Translations under genes and position numbers: made by a program
Shown: positions 7,423 to 12,228 of the stretch, piece after piece
Position numbering within the stretch: the stretch's first letter is position 1
How the letters are laid out: every line of letters starts with the position of its first letter
Notes under the pieces: generated by a model
Seen by the model: the letters and a program-made list of their open reading frames with translations, nothing else
Database searches by the model: none
Told to the model about the DNA's origin: nothing
Assembly: GCA_046757565.1 (NCBI GenBank)
Contig: JBHHYN010000088.1
Location: forward strand, 1-12,228
Direction: 5' to 3'
DNA length: 12,228 bases
From: JBHHYN01 sp046757565
GTDB lineage: Bacteria; Pseudomonadota; Gammaproteobacteria; Eutrophobiales; Eutrophobiaceae

Positions 7423-8697
7423 TTAGAACAACTGGATTTCCCCTTCCTGCATCGATTCCTGCTCGGTATGTTTGTGAACCGGCTCCATCTTTGCCCGTAC
7501 TGTTATCTCCTCAATCTTCCGTTCCAGACCCTGCATTTTATCTGCATACTCCTGTTCACTCATTTCCCTGCCAAATGCATGGATCTCCGAGGTGACGGAA
7601 TGAATCAGTTCCTCGATACCATGGATTTTATCATCGGCATGTTCCACTACCTGCCGGACGATATCTTCAAACTGAAGGTTACGGATGGCGATGGCCGTTT
7701 TCTGCGCCAGGCTCTCATTAATTACTGCGATTTCAGAGAGCGATTCTTTCAGAAATTGATCGAGTTGCTGCATGGAAACCATCATGGAGTCAACCCGGGC
7801 CTTGCCGGAGAGGAATACATTCATGTCTTTCGAGGCGGTTTTTTCCACCAGGTTCCTGGATTCATTAATCGTCGCCTGCGCTGAATTTATCATTCCTCTT
7901 ATCTCTTCATTAAAGTTATTTGAAGTCAGCGATAATTTTCTCACCTCGTCCGCGACGACGGAGAAACCGCGACCTGCCTCCCCGGCCCGGGCGGCTTCGA
8001 TGGCGGCGTTCAGTGCCAGGAGATTGGTTTGCTCGGCAATGGAATGTACTTCCGAAAGCATACCGAATATCTTTTCCATCTGTGCCGATAACTGATCGGT
8101 TTTGGTGACAATATCCATACTGTTTTTACTGTTCTCCACCAAAAGTCCGACGAAATGTTTGAGGACTTGCGACGTCTTGTTGACAAATTGTTCTATCGAG
8201 ATGATTTTGCCTTTTTTCTCATCGGCATTCGTTTCCCATCCCTCATCAGCCCCGCTTTGCTCTTCAACGTCTTCATCCTTGACTTCCTGTATCCTGCTGA
8301 CCATGTTCACCATCAGTTCATGCTGCGCCCTGGTATCGTTGTTTATCTCCTGAAAACTATGATTCAGGTTTTCCACGGAATCTGCGGTTAATGAGCGCAC
8401 CTGTCCGGATTCGTCTTTCAACGAGGCGACGGCAGCCCTGACGGAATCGTTAAAAGAGGTGATCAATTTAAGCAGGGATTGATCAAACCCGTCCCGGTTT
8501 TTATCCTCCCCGGCACTCCTGGGACCACCCGATGTTGCCGTATGGGTGTTGACGGCAACCGACACAAGCCATGACAACACCACGAACAACAGCAACAGGT
8601 GTCCGGATCCCCGCCCGCTCTCCGTCCAGTCCAGGGCAAGTGCTGAAACACTGATGAAAATAGCGATGCTATGTGTCTTCCAGATTTCCAGCTGCAT
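7423..8697 (-). CDS. Membrane-anchored methyl-accepting chemotaxis-like protein lacking a ligand-binding domain
   Basis: 424 residues. Two hydrophobic segments (about 9-22 and 33-50) are separated by only about 10 residues, so nearly nothing protrudes into the periplasm, and no HAMP domain follows. An acidic, low-complexity stretch lies at about 138-163. The signalling hairpin tip is intact at 221-254 (AEQTNLLALNAAIEAARAGE, GFSVVADEVRKL), the region that contacts CheA and CheW. The second half contains LQFEDIVRQV (341-350), seen in related receptors. There is no NWETF-like tether at the end; it finishes GEIQLF. The cue is therefore probably cytoplasmic, membrane-related or delivered by a partner. 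A strong AGAGGA lies about 5 nt before the ATG. The gene follows cheB by 102 bp, a spacer with only a short ctgttaacag palindrome (8707-8716). Confidence 0.87.
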   Translation of the reverse strand: MQLEIWKTHSIAIFISVSALALDWTESGRGSGHLLLLFVVLSWLVSVAVNTHTATSGGPRSAGEDKNRDGFDQSLLKLITSFNDSVRAAVASLKDESGQVRSLTADSVENLNHSFQEINNDTRAQHELMVNMVSRIQEVKDEDVEEQSGADEGWETNADEKKGKIISIEQFVNKTSQVLKHFVGLLVENSKNSMDIVTKTDQLSAQMEKIFGMLSEVHSIAEQTNLLALNAAIEAARAGEAGRGFSVVADEVRKLSLTSNNFNEEIRGMINSAQATINESRNLVEKTASKDMNVFLSGKARVDSMMVSMQQLDQFLKESLSEIAVINESLAQKTAIAIRNLQFEDIVRQVVEHADDKIHGIEELIHSVTSEIHAFGREMSEQEYADKMQGLERKIEEITVRAKMEPVHKHTEQESMQEGEIQLF

Positions 8698-8799
8698 GAT
8701 ATTCCTCTGTTAACAGGTTAGCTGTTCATAGACATGATGCAGAGATGTTCGATGCGAACGCGACTGTAGCGCCTCTCAATCAACCACACTTCCCTGCTA

Positions 8800-9921
8800 T
8801 TAGATCGGCACATTGGCCCGTTTCTTTAATGGTTCACCGGACGATCGCAGATAAATTTCCTGCAGCTTTACGGGAATATCCAGCAGCGGCAGAACTGCAT
8901 CCGTCCCCCCCATCCTGACCGCCTCACCGGGCATGCCCCATACCACACTGGTATTCTCATCCTGGGCAATAGTCGGGGCGCCGGCATCGTGCATCTCCGC
9001 CAAACCCATGGCACCATCTGCCCCCATGCCCGTCAGGATCACACCAATGGCATTCTTGCCGACGTTTTGTGCCACCGAGCGGAACATGACATCCACGGAG
9101 GGCTTATGCCGGTTCACCGGTTGACCGTCGTTGAGGCGGCAGATATAGCGGGCGCCGCTGCGCTCGACCAGCAAATGGCGGTTGCCCGGTGCGATACAGA
9201 CATCTCCGGGCACGATCTGCTGGCCGTCCCGGGCCTCGTAGACATTCATCTCGGACAGGTTGTTCATGCGCTCGGCAAAGCTGGCACTGAATCCTTCCGG
9301 GATGTGCTGGGAAATGACCGTGCCCGGTGCATCGGCGGGCATCTGCTCGAGCACCTCCCGGATTGCCTCGGTGCCGCCGGTGGAGGCACCAATCGCAATA
9401 ATGGTATCGGTCGTCTTGAAGGGTGTCTTCCGGGTGCTCTTCTTGAGGACCGCATCCGCGGAGAGCTTCGGATCGATCTTCCTTGGGCCGTGCGGGCGTT
9501 GCTGACCCGGGCGGATATTCGCCGCGGCAGCCATCTTCACCTTTTCAATCAACTCCTCGGCGTAGTCATTGAAGGTCGCGGCCAAATCAACCTTGGGTTT
9601 GGTAACATAATCCACCGCCCCCAGTTCCAGAGCATCCAGGGTGACATCGGCGCCCTGCCCGGTCAGTGATGACACCATCAACACCGGCATCGGGTGCAGG
9701 CGCATGAGGTTGGAGAGGAAAGTGATGCCGTCCATACGCGGCATCTCCACATCCAGGGTCAGGACATCCGGATGCAGTTGCTTGATCTTGTCCCTGGCGA
9801 TAATGGGATCAGCGGCCGTACCGACCACCTCGATAGAGGGTTCAGCATTCAGGATCTCCGTCAGCATCTGCCGAATCAGGGCGGAATCGTCGATGATAAG
9901 GACTTTGATTTTATGAGTCAT
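8800..9921 (-). CDS. cheB: CheB, protein-glutamate methylesterase/glutamine deamidase
   Basis: 373 residues with the standard two-domain layout. The receiver (1-125) has Asp11-Asp12, phosphoacceptor Asp57 in TLDVEMPRMDG and Lys108. A basic linker (about 130-170) joins the methylesterase domain (about 172-355), which has the catalytic triad Ser180 (IGASTGG), His206 (SQHIPEGFS) and Asp302 (LTGMGADG). It removes methyl groups added by CheR to receptor glutamates, and is activated when CheA phosphorylates the receiver. The ATG at 9921 lies inside the first unit of a heptamer repeat tract, and the upstream leader is made only of that repeat, with no clear Shine-Dalgarno. No other in-frame start fits, because the receiver begins at residue 5. 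Confidence 0.95.
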   Translation of the reverse strand: MTHKIKVLIIDDSALIRQMLTEILNAEPSIEVVGTAADPIIARDKIKQLHPDVLTLDVEMPRMDGITFLSNLMRLHPMPVLMVSSLTGQGADVTLDALELGAVDYVTKPKVDLAATFNDYAEELIEKVKMAAAANIRPGQQRPHGPRKIDPKLSADAVLKKSTRKTPFKTTDTIIAIGASTGGTEAIREVLEQMPADAPGTVISQHIPEGFSASFAERMNNLSEMNVYEARDGQQIVPGDVCIAPGNRHLLVERSGARYICRLNDGQPVNRHKPSVDVMFRSVAQNVGKNAIGVILTGMGADGAMGLAEMHDAGAPTIAQDENTSVVWGMPGEAVRMGGTDAVLPLLDIPVKLQEIYLRSSGEPLKKRANVPI

Positions 9922-10024
9922 AAGTCATGAGTCGGAAGTCGGAAGTCGGAAGTCGGAGGTCGGGAGTCCTTTTTCCCGGCCCTGGGCCTTAGACTCTCGA
10001 CTCCCGACTCCTGACTCCCGACTA
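9917..10024. repeat. Heptamer-armed palindromic element between cheD and cheB
   Basis: The left arm runs in strict 7-bp phase from 9917 to 9965: gtcataa, gtcatga, three gtcggaa, gtcggag, gtcggga, then gtcc. The right arm, 9992-10024, is gactctc, gactccc, gactcct, gactccc, gacta, the reverse complement of the same heptamer. The core between them contains cccggccctgggcc. The first unit includes the cheB start codon and the last unit includes the cheD TAG stop. The transcript could form a long hairpin between the two cistrons. The arms and core match the element at 10687-10768. Confidence 0.9.
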
Positions 10025-10678
10025 AAAGAGTTCCACCTCTCCGCCAACCGGTTGCCGTTCAATTTCATGCCGGTAAGTTATTTCGCGCTGAACAATGGTA
10101 TCGTTGTGCATGGAACGCAGCCGCTTAATCTTCATTGTTCCCGTGGCCGGTGTGTACTGGACTTTTCTGGGATAGATATCGCCCACATCTTCGGCCAGCA
10201 GCGTCAGGCCCTCGGTTTTCAGGTAATCCCTGACGAAATCGATATTTTTCCGGCCAATGTCTATCATCTTCATATTTTTCAACACCCTGCCCCCACCACA
10301 GATCTTTACCTCAAGGTGGCGGCGTTGACCGCCATGTTTGAGAATATCGTTGATCATGTGCTCCATGGCATAATTTCCATAGCGTGCGGCATTGCCGGGA
10401 ATTGCCGCGTTCGTGTCATCGCCATTACCTCCGTTGGAAACAGGCAGCATGAAATGGTTCATTCCCCCGACCCCGGCAATCGGGTCGCGAATGCAGGCGG
10501 AGATACAGGAGCCCAGCACAGTAACGATGGTCTCTTCGCTCCCGGTGACGTAATACTGACCGGGGGTTATCTTTGCCGCGACCATATTGTGGCGTTTGTC
10601 CCAATAGCGGTTGATATGCTCGAAGCCTTCCAGCACATTCGCAAGGTCGATATCTCTGTGGTTAAGTTTCAAGGGCAT
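10022..10678 (-). CDS. cheD: CheD, chemoreceptor glutamine deamidase
   Basis: 218 residues. CheD converts receptor glutamines to glutamates and in some bacteria interacts with CheC. The catalytic cysteine is Cys58 in TVLGSCISACIRD and the histidine His75 in GGMNHFMLP, both in the expected positions of the fold. Later family signatures KICGGG (about 124-129) and GRKNIDFVRDYL are present. The protein ends GGEVELF. It is longer than Thermotoga CheD (about 157), with extra residues at both ends. The ATG at 10678 has no clear Shine-Dalgarno; the leader is short and follows a heptamer repeat. The TAG stop falls in a second copy of that repeat, so the gene is bracketed by two copies. cheR lies 68 bp upstream and cheB 100 bp downstream. 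Confidence 0.93.
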   Translation of the reverse strand: MPLKLNHRDIDLANVLEGFEHINRYWDKRHNMVAAKITPGQYYVTGSEETIVTVLGSCISACIRDPIAGVGGMNHFMLPVSNGGNGDDTNAAIPGNAARYGNYAMEHMINDILKHGGQRRHLEVKICGGGRVLKNMKMIDIGRKNIDFVRDYLKTEGLTLLAEDVGDIYPRKVQYTPATGTMKIKRLRSMHNDTIVQREITYRHEIERQPVGGEVELF

Positions 10679-10686
10679 AACATTTT

Positions 10687-10768
10687 GTCAGTCTTAAGTC
10701 GGGAGTCGGGAGTCTTGAGTTCTTCTTCCTGGCCCTAGGCCTTGACTCATGACTCACGACTCCCGACT
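10687..10768. repeat. Heptamer-armed palindromic element between cheR and cheD
   Basis: The left arm has gtcttaa, gtcggga, gtcggga and gtcttga in 7-bp phase from 10691 to 10718. The right arm has gactcat, gactcac, gactccc and gact from 10744 to 10768. The core contains cctggccctaggcctt, nearly the same as the core of the 9917-10024 element (cccggccctgggcctt) and in the same orientation. The right arm is coding: it specifies the last six residues of CheR and the TGA stop. Confidence 0.9.
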
Positions 10769-11619
10769 TTCTGATGAATCGTCTGGCCCAGGTGCTGATA
10801 ACGCTCACTGACACTAAACAGCGATTCGGAATGGCCGATGATTAAATGCCCGCCGTCAACGAGAATGTCTGCATAGCGCTCAAATAATTTCCGCTGGGTC
10901 GGTTTGTCGAAATAGATGACGACGTTGCGGCAGAACAGCAGATCAAATGGTCCGCGCATGGGCCAGTCATGCATCAGGTTCAACTTCTTGAAGCGGATCA
11001 GTGACTGTAACGCCGGTGAAACACGGTACTGCCCGGCATTGGCCCCCTTACCCTTACGGAACCAGCGCTTGAGCCTGGATGCGGAGATATCGCTGATCTG
11101 CTCTTCCGTATAGACTCCCCGTTCGCCTTTGGCCAGGACATTGGAATCGATATCGGTAGCCAGGACTTTGACGTCCCACTGACTGAGATGAGGAATGGTC
11201 TCCAACAACACTATGGCGATACTGTAGGGCTCCTGGCCGGTTGAACACCCTGCGGACCAGATCCGGATGCGCCGAGTATCGGCGTTTGCTTTCAATAACC
11301 CGGGAATGGCAGTCCTGGCCAGAAATTCAAAATGGTGTGGTTCACGGAAAAATCCGGTTTTATTGGTAGTAATGGCATTCACAAAATCGGGCAGTTCCCT
11401 GTCGGGCTCTGTCTTCAACAGGCGGCAATAGGCATCGAAACCGGACAGGTCAAGCTTTCTCAGGCGCCGGGCAATCCGGCCATAGACCAGCTGCTTTTTC
11501 GCATCGGAGAGATTAATTCCTGAATGTTTATTGACCAGTGTCCTGAGGATATTGAAATGGTGATCAGTAAACTCGAACTCTTGTGCTATCTCTGTCTGTT
11601 GTCGTTGAGAGGGTGTCAT
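10747..11619 (-). CDS. cheR: CheR, chemoreceptor glutamate O-methyltransferase
   Basis: 290 residues from the ATG at 11619. It transfers methyl from S-adenosylmethionine to receptor glutamates. The N-terminal all-alpha CheR domain is about residues 15-75, with TTNKTGFFRE at 84-93. The SAM-binding motif WSAGCSTGQEPYS is at about 121-133 and CRNVVIYFD at about 230-238. Length is close to E. coli CheR (286). An in-frame TTG at 11640 would add seven residues (MTTDNDL), but that stretch is made of GTCCGTT repeat and has no ribosome site, so I prefer the ATG, preceded by only a weak GGA. The last residues, VGSRES, and the stop codon come from the heptamer element at 10687-10768. The native end has apparently been replaced, but the catalytic domain is complete. 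Confidence 0.94.
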   Translation of the reverse strand: MTPSQRQQTEIAQEFEFTDHHFNILRTLVNKHSGINLSDAKKQLVYGRIARRLRKLDLSGFDAYCRLLKTEPDRELPDFVNAITTNKTGFFREPHHFEFLARTAIPGLLKANADTRRIRIWSAGCSTGQEPYSIAIVLLETIPHLSQWDVKVLATDIDSNVLAKGERGVYTEEQISDISASRLKRWFRKGKGANAGQYRVSPALQSLIRFKKLNLMHDWPMRGPFDLLFCRNVVIYFDKPTQRKLFERYADILVDGGHLIIGHSESLFSVSERYQHLGQTIHQKVGSRES

Positions 11620-11621
11620 TA

Positions 11622-11638
11622 GATCGTTGTCCGTTGTC
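11622..11638. repeat. Short GTCCGTT heptamer remnant at the cheR start
   Basis: One full gtccgtt unit (11629-11635), a degenerate gatcgtt before it and a partial gtc after it. This is the same heptamer as the tract at 12169-12228. It spans the alternative TTG start of cheR and the untranslated bases before the preferred ATG. Confidence 0.6.
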
Positions 11639-11672
11639 AAAAAAAGCTTTTGGCGATTTTAATGATCAATCA

Positions 11673-11705
11673 AGTCCTTTATATATTGCATCCGAACCAA
11701 GGACT
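11673..11705. other. 7-bp inverted repeat between the STAS gene and cheR
   Basis: agtcctt at 11673-11679 pairs exactly with aaggact at 11699-11705 around an AT-rich 19-base loop, in the 110-bp spacer before cheR. It is too weak and without a T-run to be a confident terminator. It could be a minor operator or chance. Confidence 0.25.
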
Positions 11706-11729
11706 AACCTTCAACGCTGAACCATAAAC

Positions 11730-12146
11730 TTATTTTGATAGTTCCAGTTCGTTCGTGAGTCCCAGTAACTCCCCTGCCGCGCATACGGCCTCCGAAGGGT
11801 GTTGCCAATGCAGGGGAACACCACGTCTTTTCGCTTCAAGGTTGAACGCCAACAGCAACTGCATGGCGGCTGTGTCAACCACCTCGACTGCAGAGAGATC
11901 CATCTGCACCCCGCTTTTGTTCTCGAGGGCCTGCGACAACTCTGACCGTTTCGCAGTGACATTCCTGATAGTTAAACCAGGACTGAAGCTGACAGCCGTA
12001 ACTGCCTCGCCGGTCTGTTCCGGCGCCTTCCTTTTCCTTGCCCGGGCCGGGTTCCGTGTAGCGGTCCCGGCCCGGGTCGCGGTTTTTTTACGGCGTGTCG
12101 ACTTTTTTGCGGCCACTTTCTTTACACCCGATTTCCTGGTTACCAT
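11730..12146 (-). CDS. STAS (MlaB-like) protein with a histone-like basic N-terminal tail
   Basis: 138 residues. Residues 1-41 hold about 17 Lys or Arg and no acidic residue, in an Ala/Thr/Lys pattern like histone H1 tails (KKVAAKKST, ARARKRK). Residues about 56-135 form a STAS domain of the kind often encoded beside chemotaxis genes, with DLSAVEVVDTAAMQLLLAF at 83-101. At the position of the SpoIIAA phosphoserine this protein has Ala93, preceded by Thr92, so classic serine phosphorylation is doubtful. Its role in chemotaxis clusters is not established; scaffolding or protein binding is plausible. The ATG at 12146 is supported by AGAGGA about 7 nt upstream. It is the first gene visible in the cluster, and the leader is a GTCCGTT heptamer tract. 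Tail function (DNA, membrane or protein binding) is unknown. Confidence 0.8.
   Translation of the reverse strand: MVTRKSGVKKVAAKKSTRRKKTATRAGTATRNPARARKRKAPEQTGEAVTAVSFSPGLTIRNVTAKRSELSQALENKSGVQMDLSAVEVVDTAAMQLLLAFNLEAKRRGVPLHWQHPSEAVCAAGELLGLTNELELSK
12041..12076. other. Strong G+C-only hairpin inside the STAS tail coding region
   Basis: cccgggccggg at 12041-12051 and cccggcccggg at 12066-12076 are perfect reverse complements, 11 bp of pure G-C pairing around a 14-nt loop. In the transcript it would fold within the codons for the basic tail (about residues 24-36). It may slow translation or simply reflect Arg/Ala/Pro codon use. Confidence 0.7.
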
Positions 12147-12168
12147 GTGATGGTCCTCTTTTTGTTTT

Positions 12169-12228
12169 GTCCGTTGTCCGTTGTCCGTTGTCCGTTGTCC
12201 GTTGTCCGTTGTCCGTTGTCCGTTGTCC
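12169..12228. repeat. GTCCGTT heptamer tandem repeat
   Basis: Eight perfect gtccgtt units plus four bases run to the window edge, so the true copy number is unknown. It begins 10 bp beyond the ribosome-binding site of the STAS gene and thus lies in its leader or promoter region. It resembles the short heptanucleotide tandem repeats known from cyanobacteria and other environmental bacteria. A perfect 7-bp tract could change copy number by slippage. Confidence 0.95.

Noticed and set aside
7423..7440. C-terminal EIQLF as a DNA sliding-clamp binding motif
   Set aside because: It resembles the QL[SD]LF pentapeptide, but the protein is a membrane receptor with no link to replication. A shared chemotaxis docking tail is the simpler reading.
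8989..9669. 226-residue plus-strand ORF opposite cheB
   Set aside because: It lies wholly within the reverse strand of CheB, which has an intact catalytic triad. It has no motif or convincing start context.
10052..10738. 228-residue plus-strand ORF opposite cheD
   Set aside because: It is the complement of CheD and runs into the heptamer element. There is no sign of independent coding.
11638..11640. TTG at 11640 as the CheR start
   Set aside because: The extra seven residues are encoded by repeat sequence and have no ribosome site. The ATG at 11619 gives a family-typical length.
11640..11651. Terminator-like AAAAGCTTTT with a T-run before cheR
   Set aside because: The self-complementary stem has no room for a loop and is A-T rich. 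It also lies within what looks like one transcription unit.
12169..12228. Possible CRISPR array
   Set aside because: The units are 7 bp, head to tail with no spacers, so it is a simple tandem repeat.

Overview
The window (12,228 bp, roughly 50% G+C by eye) looks like a piece of a gammaproteobacterial chromosome. The grounds are an NhaD-type antiporter, a CheR-CheD-CheB set with a STAS protein, a partner-switching module of the HsbR/HsbA kind, and a dRS3-like intergenic repeat. The sequence does not let me name a genus. Every protein gene I accept lies on the minus strand, so the window is transcribed from right to left. I see no rRNA, tRNA, CRISPR array, phage gene or transposase.

Layout in transcription order: the right edge (12169-12228) is a GTCCGTT heptamer tract. 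It is followed by a basic-tailed STAS protein (11730-12146), CheR (10747-11619), CheD (10022-10678), CheB (8800-9921) and a membrane-anchored chemoreceptor-like protein without a ligand-binding domain (7423-8697). After a small MITE-like element come a STAS antagonist (6960-7262), a receiver-SpoIIE phosphatase (5610-6941), a cytoplasmic PAS-PAS-GAF-PAS histidine kinase (3028-5583) and a receiver-HATPase (2092-3009). A 334-bp spacer with a large inverted repeat separates this cluster from nhaD (312-1757). The left edge holds two exact 53-bp direct repeats around a dRS3-like hairpin.

How it may work together: CheR, CheB and CheD are the three receptor-modifying enzymes (methylation, demethylation/deamidation, deamidation), and the receptor-like protein is a possible client. 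CheA, CheW and CheY are absent and may lie beyond 12228. The four genes from 6960 downward form a complete partner switch: a substrate STAS protein with an acceptor serine, a phosphatase and a kinase each under its own receiver, and one sensor kinase able to feed both. In HsbR of Pseudomonas the two enzymes are fused behind one receiver; here they are split.

The most unusual non-coding feature is that heptamer-based repeats sit at the che gene junctions. They supply the last residues and stop of CheR, the stop of CheD and the start codon of CheB, and they leave cheD and cheB without an obvious Shine-Dalgarno. Two of them share a conserved core and bracket cheD exactly.
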